DNA from: Leptobrachium leishanense
Taxonomy: Eukaryota > Chordata > Amphibia > Anura > Megophryidae
Direction of reading: 5' to 3'
NCBI GenBank assembly: GCA_009667805.1
Contig: CM019063.1
Span: forward strand, 352,432,942 to 352,496,941
DNA: 64,000 nucleotides
In this document: in pieces, positions 33,442 through 44,156 of the stretch
Layout of the letters: every line of letters starts with the position of its first letter
Numbering within the stretch: the first letter of the stretch is position 1
Made by a program: the position numbers and the translations under genes
The notes under the pieces: generated by a model
Database searches by the model: none
Told to the model about the DNA's origin: nothing
The model's input: the letters and a program-made list of their open reading frames with translations, nothing else

Positions 33442-35997
33442 TTATACATTCACTTTCCATGCCTTCTTCGATGCAAATGTAGAAACTGCTCCCTTCAGGT
33501 CTATAGTTTGGGCTAGTACGTGCTCAATTGATATTGTGGCCAGGCCCACTAACCTTTCTTGTATCATTGTGGAACGCAAATATGTTTTGATTAGCTTCAG
33601 CTTTGAGAAGCTTCGCTCTCCAGTGGCAACAGTTACAGGAACGGTCAGCAGTATGCGCAGAGCAATGCATACATTTTGAAAAAGGGCAGTCAAATGGTTT
33701 GTACAGATATACTCCAGCACACCCTTTGGAGATAAGCCTGCTGGTATGTATTTTGAAAGAGCTTTTAGTTCATCATTGAGATCAGCTGAATCTATATCCC
33801 TCATGTTGTCATGGGACAAAACTCTTTCCAGTTCTTTGCACTGCTGGAGTAGGTTTTCAGGTACCACTTCCTTGAGTTTGGGAATGTCATAAAGCACCCC
33901 AAAGACATTGCTATGTTCACCGAGCTGCAAGAATCGTTCTTCTAGGGACTGGATAGCACAATCTAGAACTGGGTAAAAAAAATTGACTTTCATTTCTTGT
34001 TTTAGATCCTTGATGCTTTCATCCTCTGCCTCATAATCAAAATGTGTTTTTCTATGGCGAGCACGAACTTGTGAAACTGGAAAAGTAGGATCGATGTCAA
34101 GCTCCTCTGCCATCTTCTGTGCGCTCTTCAAAACATTTTCAAATTCCTCATCTGACCGATAACATTGTAGAAATGACTTTGTCATGTCAAGTTGTTGAAC
34201 TGCTGCATAAATATCAACACCTGCCCCTTGCAGTCTCTTGCTTGCGATGTTTACATGGTAGAGTACATCATGCCACAACACCAGACCACAAAGAAATTTA
34301 AAATTGCCGATATTTCGTGTGATTCCTCTCCCTTCTGCCAGTGTTTTGCCACGAGTTGACCCTGTTAGCCCAGCATCTTCCATAACTGCTATTATGGCAT
34401 CGTAAATGTTTACTATCTGGTTTCTAATAGCTTTCACCGCGTCAACACGACTCTCCCATCTCGTGGTGCTTAGTGGCTTCACTGTAATATGACAATGTCC
34501 AAGATTTTGTTTTAGGATTTGCCAACAGTGGGTAGATGCAGAGAAGAATACATAGACACTTTGAATCACATTGAAGAATTCTGAAGCATCAGAACATGCA
34601 GAGGCAGCATCGCAGATTACCAAATTCAATGAATGGGAACTGCAAGGGACAAAAAAAGCTCTGGGATTTAACTCTCGCACTCGTGTTTGTACACCACTGT
34701 TTTTTCCCTTCATGTTGGCTCCATTGTCATATCCTTGTCCTCTCATATCTTTGATGTTAATTCCCATGTGTTCCAGCTTCTCAAGAAGTACGTTTGTCAT
34801 CCCAGATCCTGTGGTGTCATCGATGTCAATGAACCCCATGAAGTGTTCTCTGACATTTACACCAGACTCTGTAGTAGTTACAAAACGCACTATTAAAGTC
34901 ATTTGCTCGGAATGGCTCATGTCAGTAGTACAGTCAAGCATTACAGAGTAATACTTTGCAGCATACAAGTTTGCCAGAATTGTCTGAGTGACTTGCCCTG
35001 CCAGTAGCTGGATGATTTCGTTCTGGACAGTTCTTCCAAGATAATGAACGTGGGTTTCTTTACTGGTTACTCTTCTAAGATGCTCCATAAGTACTGGCTC
35101 AAACTCTGCCATTAACTCCACAATTTTATGAAAATTACCATTGTTTGGCACAAACAGCTTATCCGATGTCCCATGCAGAGCTAGATTTTGCGTAGCAAGG
35201 ACTCGAACAATGGCAATGAGCCTTTTAAGAACATTCTCCCAATGATTTGTATTTGATTCAATCTTCTTTAAATGTTCTGCATCTATCGTGGTTTTTAACT
35301 GGAGTCTTTGACGGAGTTCCATCCAGCTACAGAATGCTTTCTTGTGAGCTGGAGTCTTCTCATGATTTGTCAAATTACGACTCAGGTGAGTCCAATCCTT
35401 TGTTCCTGTCGAACTTAAAGCAGAAGCCGTGAGATCTTCTGGTTGGAAGACTTTACAACAGAAACAATAGGCAGCATTCTTTGACTTAGAATACATGAGC
35501 CATGTTCTCTCCGCTTTCTCCATATTGGGTAGAGTCTGCCAGTAGTGCATCCGATGAAAGCTTATTTTCTGCTTACCACTGTCTTGCGGAAATTGGAAAC
35601 ATTTGACTTGGTGTGGACCATGTATTACCAGGAAATCAATCAGTTTACTGCTCATCTTTGGCCAGAGTCCTGGGTCTTCTAGAAATATACAATCAAATTC
35701 AGACTGGCCAGGAACCAGCTCTTCCACCTCACTCACATCTGCTGGACTTTCCGGTTCAGGAACATGAATGGCTTCAACAGTGTGAGATGCTGAAGTGGAA
35801 GCAGTTGCAGTCATTTCACTATCAGAAGAAATGGCTGTGTCTTCAGATGGAAGCTCCTGTTCCGTATGAGATTTGCCTTCAGTGTCTGCTTTTATAAACT
35901 TCAGCATTGCTCCTTCCTGCTTTGATAAGAAAGCCTTCTTTGCTTCCCTAATCTTGGCATATTGAGCACCAGAAAGATGCTTACTTCCACCAGACAT
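33442..35997 (-). CDS. hAT transposase, 851 codons, apparently intact
   Basis: A single open frame starts at ATG 35997 (MSGGSKHLSGAQYAKIREAK). Order: an acidic Ser-rich N-terminus; a TTF-type zinc finger at about residues 150-230 (SFHRMHYWQTLP, AAYCFCCKVFQPED, NHEKTPAHKKAF); the RNase-H-like catalytic core with D in YSVMLDCTTDMSHSEQM and the GQGYDNGANMKG and PCSSHSLNLVICDAA blocks (DUF4371-type); and the C-terminal hAT dimerisation block VATGERSFSKLKLIKTYLRS. This layout matches vertebrate ZMYM-like hAT proteins. A good splice acceptor lies 13 bp before the ATG. The enzyme would cut and paste elements with the CAGGGCCGG ends. Confidence 0.93.
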   Translation of the reverse strand: MSGGSKHLSGAQYAKIREAKKAFLSKQEGAMLKFIKADTEGKSHTEQELPSEDTAISSDSEMTATASTSASHTVEAIHVPEPESPADVSEVEELVPGQSEFDCIFLEDPGLWPKMSSKLIDFLVIHGPHQVKCFQFPQDSGKQKISFHRMHYWQTLPNMEKAERTWLMYSKSKNAAYCFCCKVFQPEDLTASALSSTGTKDWTHLSRNLTNHEKTPAHKKAFCSWMELRQRLQLKTTIDAEHLKKIESNTNHWENVLKRLIAIVRVLATQNLALHGTSDKLFVPNNGNFHKIVELMAEFEPVLMEHLRRVTSKETHVHYLGRTVQNEIIQLLAGQVTQTILANLYAAKYYSVMLDCTTDMSHSEQMTLIVRFVTTTESGVNVREHFMGFIDIDDTTGSGMTNVLLEKLEHMGINIKDMRGQGYDNGANMKGKNSGVQTRVRELNPRAFFVPCSSHSLNLVICDAASACSDASEFFNVIQSVYVFFSASTHCWQILKQNLGHCHITVKPLSTTRWESRVDAVKAIRNQIVNIYDAIIAVMEDAGLTGSTRGKTLAEGRGITRNIGNFKFLCGLVLWHDVLYHVNIASKRLQGAGVDIYAAVQQLDMTKSFLQCYRSDEEFENVLKSAQKMAEELDIDPTFPVSQVRARHRKTHFDYEAEDESIKDLKQEMKVNFFYPVLDCAIQSLEERFLQLGEHSNVFGVLYDIPKLKEVVPENLLQQCKELERVLSHDNMRDIDSADLNDELKALSKYIPAGLSPKGVLEYICTNHLTALFQNVCIALRILLTVPVTVATGERSFSKLKLIKTYLRSTMIQERLVGLATISIEHVLAQTIDLKGAVSTFASKKAWKVNV

Positions 35998-36002
35998 AGC
36001 TG

Positions 36003-36030
36003 CCGAGCACTGTTGGCAAAAGACAAAACA
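36003..36030 (-). promoter_or_regulatory. Predicted splice acceptor upstream of hAT transposase ATG
   Basis: On the minus strand a pyrimidine-rich tract (TTGTTTTGTCTTTTGCC) is followed by AACAG, with the cut at 36010/36009, 12 bases before the ATG. It implies a 5' untranslated exon further upstream, probably in the GC-rich right end of the element. Confidence 0.55.
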
Positions 36031-36429
36031 ATAATGTAGTATTGTGCATCAAGTGGATAAATCACATACTACATTGCCCCTACATAACATGCTTAGTGAC
36101 ACAATACAGAGTGGGAGAAGAGACCAGCTGCCACGGCATGGCAGGATCCCCATAAAATACACCCGCACACCCTGAATATATGGAAAAGGCCCCATTAACA
36201 AATCTGCACACCCCCAATATCTGGAGTAGCTCCTAAAGTGGGACAGCCAGGCGGAAATTGGAATTACCCCTCATAAACAGAGGCACATAGGAGGAATATG
36301 TGGCATCAGGAAATCAGTAACATTATTGTTTGTCCGCCTGTAGATACTACTAATCAGAATCATGAGCCTGCTGTAAGATAAAATACATTCAGACCCACAT
36401 GCTAATAAGCTATCTTGCCCCCTTCAGAT

Positions 36430-36812
36430 CAGGGACGTGCAGAGAGGCACTGGCTAGTTACTAGTATCAGAGCCAGATTAGATATACACAGGTTACGTAG
36501 GTTCAGGGCTTACCAGGATCTGGCTGCTCTCAGTGCTCCCCAGGATCTTGCTTTAGGCAAGCAGGAGATGGTGAAGTAACTAGAGGCGAAAATAAAAACA
36601 TGTCATAACCTAAATGTAAAGAATAGCTGCCGCTGCTGTGAACTGAAAAAAAATAGTGCGTGGGGTCAGGGTGGCAGAGATGGACAGCGGGGGAGAGCGT
36701 AGCAGGTGAGTGTTAACTTTATTATATGTTATTATATTCATTCAGTACTAGTGAGTGATCTAATGGCAGGTAAGCCCACTTAATGGCTGCTGCCCCTGAC
36801 CGCACATCCCTG
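36430..36812. mobile_element. hAT-type MITE hMITE-2, 383 bp, TSD CTTCAGAT
   Basis: The duplication CTTCAGAT lies at 36422-36429 and 36813-36820. Ends read CAGGGACGTGCAGAGAGG and (reverse complement) CAGGGATGTGCGGTCAGG. No coding content. Confidence 0.88.
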
Positions 36813-37019
36813 CTTCAGATGGCTACCACTCTGTGTGAGGGACAGGTATTAGTATATCACAGAGCGCCTCCACAGCAATAAAACTCACAGCAATGTGCAG
36901 TGTGTATGAGCGTATCACAGAATCCACAGCAATAAAAACACAATATACCACAACCAGTATTGCTAAGAAAAGGTTGCTAGGAAACACAATGTTCTTTGAC
37001 TCACAGCAACAAAGCTTGC

Positions 37020-37790
37020 ATGGGTATACTACATATTGCCAGCTCACACATGGTTATACACATTGCCAGCACACATGGGTATATACATTGCCAGCTCACA
37101 CATGGTATATACATTGCCAACTCACTTGGGTATATATTGCCAGAAGCTCACACAGGTATATTTATATTATTGATTGCCAGCTCACTTGGGTATACATATT
37201 GCCAGCTCACTTGGGTATATACATTGCTTGCCAGCTTACAACATGGGTGTATATATTGCAATGCCAGCTCACACATGGTTATACACATTGCCAGCTCACA
37301 CATGGTTATACACATTGCCAGCTCACATGGGTATATACATTGCCAACTCACTTGGGTATATATTGCCATAAGCTCACAGGTATATATTGCCAGAAGCTCA
37401 CGGGTATATATTGCCAGAAGCTCACAGGTATATAGTATTGATTGCGAGCTCACGGGTATATATTGCCAGAAGCTCACGGGTATATATTGCCAGAAGCTCA
37501 CGGGTATATATTGCCAGAAGCTCACAGGTATATAGTATTGATTGCGAGCTCACGGGTATATATTATTATTATTATTCTTTATTTATAAAGCGCCAGCATA
37601 TTCCACAGCGCTGTATATAAGGTCACGGGTATATATTGCCAGAAGCTCACACAGGTATATAGTATTGATTGCCAGCTCACGGGTATATATTGCCAGAAGC
37701 TGCTCACAGGTATATATTGCCAGAAGCTCACACAGCAGTCAGCAGGTATATTTAGTATTGAGATTGTGATTGCTTGTCAGCTCACTTGGG
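37020..37790. repeat. Tandem array A (about 24-29 bp units)
   Basis: Roughly 28 copies of a unit based on GGGTATATATTGCCAGAAGCTCA, with variants CACATGGTTATACACATTGCCAGCT near the left. Unit lengths vary from about 24 to 29. At 37562-37622 it is interrupted by a (TTA)n plus AAAGCGCCAGCATATTCCACAGCG segment. The open frames across it are a by-product of the period. Confidence 0.85.
37562..37622. repeat. Interspersed repeat fragment (ATT)n-AAAGCGCCAGCAT
   Basis: The motif TTTATAAAGCGCCAGCATATTCC followed by CAGCGCTGTATA resembles a segment at about 38690-38730 (TTTATATAGCGCCAACAG, CAGCGCTTTACA). It is a common amphibian-type repeat end with an (ATT)n tail; the family is not identified. Confidence 0.6.
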
Positions 37791-37934
37791 TATATTTGCC
37801 ACCACCAGACCAGGGCCAGGCCAGATCATTTTGCAATGCGCATTGAGTGCAATTTTTTTCCAGTTATCTGAATGAATCTGATTATATTTAATCTTAAACT
37901 GATGCAGGGAGCATTGCTTGTGTTTGTGCTTACA

Positions 37935-39898
37935 CAGGGCCGGTGCAAGAATTTTTGCCAACAAAGGCGAAGGGTCACTTTGGCGCCCCCCCCAAACCCC
38001 ATGACTAATCCACGTATCTCGCTATCCCACAAAATACTTCACTAATAATCCTATACTTCATGATCAAACCTATTATCCCGCATTCTCTGTGTTTCTATCT
38101 CCTGAGTATGTTAGTAAATCCTTCTAATATAATGATCTCTTCTGTCACCCATGTGTCTCCTACCCTCCACCTCATCTCTCACTCTGTCCTGTCTGCTAAT
38201 CCTCCCAAGACCATCCTCTACCCTCTGGCATCTTCCCCCACTGTGATCCCTGCCCTTCTCCTCAGCCCCCTGTAATTCCTACCAGCCTCACTGCATCCCG
38301 TCACACCCAGTGATCCCATGCTGGTCTCCACTGCCCCAGTGTCCTGCCACTCTCCTCTGCCAACCTCCTCGGCTCCCACTCAGCCCTCTGCCACCATTCC
38401 CTGCCTCAAAATGTGACTGTGGTCATTCTCCTGTCCCCTTACGTGCCCTCACCAGGGCTACAATAAGTCAGTTCCAGCCCTCACTATGCCCCTGTTAAGC
38501 TTAATAGTCATTCCAATCTAAAACGCTGTCTTCCCCAGCCCGTCACCCTCTACAGTCCTCAATGTGTCGCCACTCATCCTCCCTAACCTAGTGTGTTCTA
38601 TGCCACCCTCCGCAACCTCAGACATCAGACCCAGATACATGCATACCCAGACGCACCAGACCCGAGTGTGAGCAGTGAGGGACCAGATATTATCATCATT
38701 TATATAGCGCCAACAGTTTCTGCAGCGCTTTACAATAATTAAAAGGGAACAAGATATGGATAAACGGACATAGGATGGAAAAAAGAGGTGTAGAGGGCCC
38801 TGATCATAGGAGCTTACAATCTAGAGAAACCTTGAATTATCTTCAAAATATCCCATTATAAAATATAATTACACACAATTGTGTGCCTTTTTATATATAC
38901 AATACATTGTATAACTTGAATAACTTTAATATATTGAGCTTCCAGAGAATAGTAGCAGATATTTGACATTTACAGCAAGTTGCACCAGGCCTCAGTGTCA
39001 GCCCTGCAACTTTCAGAGCTACCCCCCACCACCACCACCACCACGTGCCAGTGCCACCACGCTGCAGAGCCAGGGCTGTTATTTTATCTATGGAAGTTAT
39101 CTTAGCACTCTTGTGTCCTCAGCAAAACTGATGTGCACATTTTCTTTGCACAATGTCCTGGATGCTCTGACCAGTATTAACCCTGTCTATGGGAGAGGAA
39201 GGAGGGGCAAAGAGTGAGGAGAATCTGCCATGTCTTGCTGCTGCCTCTGGGCTACTTGGGGGAGAATTTCTAAACATGTGCAGAAGGGCCAAGAAGACTT
39301 TCACCTGCAGAGGGGGGAGAGCAGGGACCAGTATAGAGTAAATGCTGCCAGCTCTCACCCCTCCCTCCCTCCCTGTGCAGTGTGTGCAGGACGTGATGCT
39401 GGTGGAGACTATAAGCCACCATGGATCCATGTAAGTGGGGGAGCTGTGACATGTGTGAGCTGGGATGTCTGCCCCTGTTACCCTGTCTCTCTCCACCTGT
39501 TACCTGCATCTCTGCAGATCACGGCATGTCAGGGCTGCTGGCTCCTCTCCTCCTCCACACAGCTGCAGCCACGTGCTGATGGTGATCATGTGCGAGGAAG
39601 GGGCGGGTCATTTTTCAAGAGGCTCCCATTGGCTCTCTCCTGGCACACAGAACAGGGGAAGCAGGGGAGCCCTGATGGTGGAGGGCTGCTTTCTCTCCTC
39701 TCCCCGCACCTGGGCAGTGTCATGGAGGGGGCGGGCCTCTCCCCTGCACAGCGCTGATCTCTCCCTACAGAGAGAGACAGCGCTGACAGACTGAGAGGAT
39801 TCCAGCGTACAGTGGAGTAATCCGTATTTTAGCGCCCCCTGGTGGACAGGCGCCCCTAGGCAGGAGCCTGTCCTGCCTTATAGGTAGCGCCGGCTCTG
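37935..39898. mobile_element. Non-autonomous hAT element hAT-N2, 1964 bp, TSD TGCTTACA
   Basis: The duplication TGCTTACA lies at 37927-37934 and 39899-39906. Ends read CAGGGCCGGTGC and (reverse complement) CAGAGCCGGCGC, related to those of the host element hAT-1. No transposase is recognisable. It contains an interspersed repeat at about 38685-38825. Confidence 0.9.
38685..38825. repeat. Interspersed repeat within hAT-N2
   Basis: The stretch ATTATCATCATTTATATAGC to GGAGCTTACAATCTAGAG, with AGCGCCAACAGTTTCTGCAG and CGCTTTACAATAATTAAAAG inside, resembles repeat ends common in amphibian genomes. The family was not identified; it has no coding content. Confidence 0.5.
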
Positions 39899-40239
39899 TG
39901 CTTACATTGTGCCTTGACCTGAGCAGGGCTCGCCTCTTGTTTCCTATTGTTCTTTGTGTGTCAAGTTTATTTTACGTTTGTTTTGTCATACCGATTGATT
40001 GTATTTGTACAGAACTGTAGTATATGTTGGTGCTTATAAACACTTGTCATTTTACTTGGATGTCCCTTTAAATTTCACATTCAGATGATAAAGCTCACTT
40101 GTCTGACATACAACGTCACGTCATTCTCAATGTAGTAACAGGCAGCCTTACGGGAGGAAGTCTTCACTTAGTCTTTCCCAGTAGTAACTGTAAATGTATA
40201 GTATTTGTTTCTCTAGTTTACTTTGTATATCTCACCTCA

Positions 40240-42800
40240 GTACTTGGAGACGAGACCTGCTGTCTGTCCCCACTCCCCACCCCACCTACGTTTATCTCAG
40301 TCACCTCACCTCAGTACTTGGAGACCTGCTGCTGTGTCTGTCCCAAAACTTACGTTTATCTCAGTGAGTCACCTCAGTACTTGGAGACCTGCTGCTGTCT
40401 GTCACCACCCCACTTACGTTTATTATCTCAGTCACCTCAGTACTTGGAGAAGTTGGAGACCTGCTGCTGTGTCTGTCCCCACCCCGCCCCACCCCACTTA
40501 CGTTTATCTCAGTGAGTCACCTCAGTACTTGGAGAAGTTGGAGACCTGCTGGCTGCTGTCTTTCCCCACCCCACCCCACCCCCCCCACCCCACTTACGTT
40601 TATTATCTCAGTCACCTCAGTACTTGGAGAAGTTGGAGACCTGCTGGCTGCTGTCTGTCCCCACCCCCCCCCACCCCACTTACGTTTATCTCAGTGAGTC
40701 ACCTCAGTACTTGGAGAAGTTGGAGACCTGCTGCTGTGTCTGTCCCCACCCCACCCCCACCACCCCACTTACATTTATTATCTCAGTCACCTCAGTACTT
40801 GGAGAAGTTGGAGACCTGCTGGCTGCTGTCTGTCCCCACCCCACTTACGTTTATTATCTCAGTCACCTCAGTACTTGGAGAAGTTGGAGACCTGCTGCTG
40901 TGTCTGTCCCCACCCCACCCCACTTACGTTTATTATCTCAGTCACCTCAGTAGTTGGAGAAGTTGGAGACCTGCTGCTGTGTCTGTCCCCACCCCACCCC
41001 ACTTACGTTTATTATCTCAGTCACCTCAGTACTTGGAGAAGTTGGAGACCTGCTGCTGTGTCTGTCCCCACCCCCCCACCCCACTTACGTTTATCTCAGT
41101 GAGTCACCTCAGTACTTGGAGAAGTTGGAGACCTGCTGGCTGCTGTCTGTCCCCACCCCACCCCACTTACGTTTATTATCTCAGTCACCTCAGTACTTGG
41201 AGAAGTTGGAGACCTGCTGCTGTGTCTGTCCCCACCCCACTTACGTTTATTATCTCAGTGAGTCAACTCAGTACTTGGAGAAGTTGGAGACCTGCTGGCT
41301 GCTGTCTGTCCCCACCCCACCCCCCTTACGTTTATTATCTCAGTCACCTCAGTACTTGGAGAAGTTGGAGACCTGCTGCTGTGTCTGTCCCCACCCCCCC
41401 CCACCCCACTTACGTTTATCTTCAGTGAGTCACCTCAGTACTTGGAGAAGTTGGAGACCTGCTGCTGCTGTCTGTGNNNNNNNNNNNNNNNNNNNNNNNN
41501 NNNNNNNNNNNNNNNNNNNNNNNNNNNNNNNNNNNNNNNNNNNNNNNNNNNNNNNNNNNNNNNNNNNNNNNNNNNNTTGGAGACCTGCTGCTGTGTCTGT
41601 CCCAAAACTTACGTTTATCTCAGTGAGTCACCTCAGTACTTGGAGACCTGCTGCTGTCTGTCACCACCCCACTTACGTTTATTATCTCAGTCACCTCAGT
41701 ACTTGGAGAAGTTGGAGACCTGCTGCTGTGTCTGTCCCCCCCCCACCACCCCACTTACGTTTATCTCAGTGAGTCACCTCAGTACTTGGAGAAGTTGGAG
41801 ACCTGCTGGCTGCTGTCTTTCCCCACCCCACCCCACCCCCCCCCACCCCACTTACGTTTATTATCTCAGTCACCTCAGTACTTCTTGGAGAAGTTGGAGA
41901 CCTGCTGGCTGCTGTCTGTCCCCACCCCCCCCCCCACCCCACTTACGTTTATCTCAGTGAGTCACCTCAGTACTTGGAGAAGTTGGAGACCTGCTGCTGT
42001 GTCTGTCCCCACACCCACCCCCCACACCCCACTTACATTTATTATCTCAGTCACCTCAGTACTTGGAGAAGTTGGAGACCTGCTGGCTGCTGTCTGTCCC
42101 CACCACGTTACGTTTATTATCTCAGTCACCTCAGTACTTGGAGAAGTTGGAGACCTGCTGCTGTGTCTGTCCCCCCACCCCCACCCCACTTACGTTTATA
42201 TCTCAGTCACCTCAGTAGTTGGAGAAGTTGGAGACCTGCTGCTGTGTCTGTCCCCACCCCACCCCACTTACGTTTATTATCTCAGTCACCTCAGTACTTG
42301 GAGAAGTTGGAGACCTGCTGCTGTGTCTGTCCCCACCCCCCCCCACCCCACCCTCGTCCCCCCACTTACGTTTATCTCAGTGAGTCACCTCAGTACTTGG
42401 AGAAGTTGGAGACCTGCTGCTGCTGTCTGTCCCCACCCCACCCCACTTACGTTTATTATCTCAGTCACCTCAGTACTTGGAGAAGTTGGAGACCTGCTGC
42501 TGTGTCTGTCCCCACCCCACTTACGTATATCTCAGTGAGTCAACTCAGTACTCAGAGAAGTTGGAGAGACCTGCTGGCCTGTCCCACCCCCACCCCCTTA
42601 CGTTATTATCTCAGTCACCTCAGTACTTGGAGAAGTTGGAGACCTGCTGCTGTGTCTGTCCCCACCCCCCCCCACCCCACTTACGTTTATCTCAGTGAGT
42701 CACCTCAGTACTTGGAGAAGTTGGAGACCTGCTGGCTGCTGTCTGTGCCCACCCCACCCCAGTACTTGGAGACCTGCTGTCTGTCCCCCTCCCCACCCCA
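40240..42800. repeat. Tandem array B (about 70-90 bp units), split by an assembly gap
   Basis: About 30 units of the form CTCAGTACTTGGAGAAGTTG, GAGACCTGCTGCTGTGTCTG, a C-rich stretch of variable length, ACTTACGTTTATTATCTCAG. Units vary by GTGAGT insertion before CACCTCAG, by GGCTGCTGTCTG versus GCTGTGTCTG, and in C-run length. Nearly every unit has ACTTACGTTT, which on the minus strand is AAACGTAAGT, a splice-donor-like sequence. The blocks before and after the N gap correspond unit by unit. Confidence 0.93.
41477..41576. other. Assembly gap, 100 N
   Basis: Exactly 100 N within tandem array B, a common placeholder for a gap of unknown size. Any frame running across it is meaningless. Confidence 1.
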
Positions 42801-42989
42801 CTTACGTTTGCACTTTCAGTGACAGTCAATGGGCAGTGGCTGGTCCTCCTCCTCTCCGACTCCTTTCAACAGGTTAGTCACGAGTCCTGTCCAGTCCACG
42901 GTCCACCCGGCACCCACGACTCAGATCCGGCCGGTCAGGGGTCTCAGGCAGCTGGCAGGCAGCTCACACACTGTGTCTGTCCTCACTCC

Positions 42990-43440
42990 TCAGTGCCTCA
43001 CACAGACAGGCTCAGCAGTCACTGTCAGAGTCACCTCCTCGCTCGCGCTCGTCCTCACCAGCCACGTCCTGTCTCCTGTCCTCACGCCTCACCACAACAG
43101 CGTGTGTGCGTGCGCTGCACGCCCTGGGAGGAGGAAGTGTGACGTCGTTGTTTCTTCCTCGGCCACGCCGCCACCCGCACACCAATGGACGCAGGCTACG
43201 CAGCATGCTAGCATGTGGGTGGGCGCGGCCAGCGGCGGCGCCAGTGCGCAGTATAGCAACGCGCCGGCCGCCACCCAGCGACTCACACACCACATAACCT
43301 GCTGCTGCCGCCGCCGCACTGACTGAAAAATAGTGCGTGCACACGAATTTGGGGAAATAACGCAAATAGAAGATGGCGGGCGGGCGGGCGCAAAATTTCC
43401 CGCCTTTCAAATCTGCCGCCTGGAGCAAGCGCTCGGCGCT
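42990..43440 (-). promoter_or_regulatory. GC-rich CpG-island-like promoter region of hAT-1
   Basis: The right end of the element is GC- and CpG-rich. It contains TGACGTCG at about 43140 (CRE-like), CACCAATGG at about 43180 (CCAAT-type), AAGATGGCGGGCG at about 43370 (YY1-like) and AATTTCCCGCCTTTC at about 43395 (E2F-like). It lies upstream of the minus-strand transposase, so it is the likely transcription start region, with a long 5' intron through the arrays. The factor names come from motif resemblance only. Confidence 0.5.
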
Positions 43441-44156
43441 GCTCCATCGTAGGGCCGGCCCTGGCTACTCCCCCCGTTTACAGTATGTCTCGGGCAGACG
43501 CCAAACGCACTAGCAGCTGTAGCAAGGCTTTTTTTTTGTGTTCAAGCATTTTATTAAAAGAATATCATATTACAATGAGTTTACATTGTCATAGATTATT
43601 AGCGATGACAGGTAACATTTGTATATATATAAAAAAGAGCAATAATATTCCGAATAGTAACAGACATTACATATCATAGTATTAGATTTGGGTGATTCTT
43701 CATTCCAAAAAATTTCAAATGCTGTATGTAGTAATAAGAAGAGCCCCGTTCCAACCAGAGTTAGTGAACCAGCCACTTTGTAGGTGACGGTAAATGGTGT
43801 CAATTTAGGATCGCTGTGAGAGATAATGAGTGGAGAGATGAGAAGAGCTCAAGTGAGTCTAAGAATTAATAGATAGTAGAGAGAGAAGGAAGAAAGAGAC
43901 GGAGAAGTGGGAGGTAAGAGAGAGAAGGAGAGGATAAGAAGAAGACAAAAAGAGAGAAAGAAAAAAAAAAAAAGGGAGGGGGAGTGGGAGGCAGGGAGAG
44001 GGGTATGCGAATGTAGGCACTGTTCTAGTCGGTGAGTGAGGTCAGTTTTCCTTAAGAGTTCAGGAGAGTAAGCTTCAAAAAAAAAAAGAATTGGAGTATC
44101 CGGGGAGTCCCGAGCACAGAGGGGGGCGCCACCGTCTGTCTTCGATTTACTTAGTT

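Larger units (their letters stand above)
32996..43463 (-). mobile_element. Autonomous hAT transposon hAT-1, 10.5 kb
   Basis: It is flanked by the 8-bp duplication GCTACTCC (32988-32995 and 43464-43471). The ends match as CAGGGCCGGCCC over 12 bases and are more diverged further in. It contains the minus-strand transposase gene (33442-35997), a nested MITE (36430-36812), tandem array A (37020-37790), a nested hAT element (37935-39898), tandem array B (40240-42800, with an assembly gap) and a GC-rich right end that is probably the promoter. Confidence 0.88.

Noticed and set aside
34571..35897. Plus-strand frames opposite the hAT transposase
   Set aside because: Shadows of the minus-strand 851-codon gene.
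36893..37769. Tyr/Ile-rich frames of up to 180 codons
   Set aside because: By-products of tandem array A, open in several frames and on both strands.
40223..42822. Long Pro/Trp-rich frames over array B, including one of 401 codons
   Set aside because: They are translations of a tandem repeat, several frames are open at once, and some cross the N gap.
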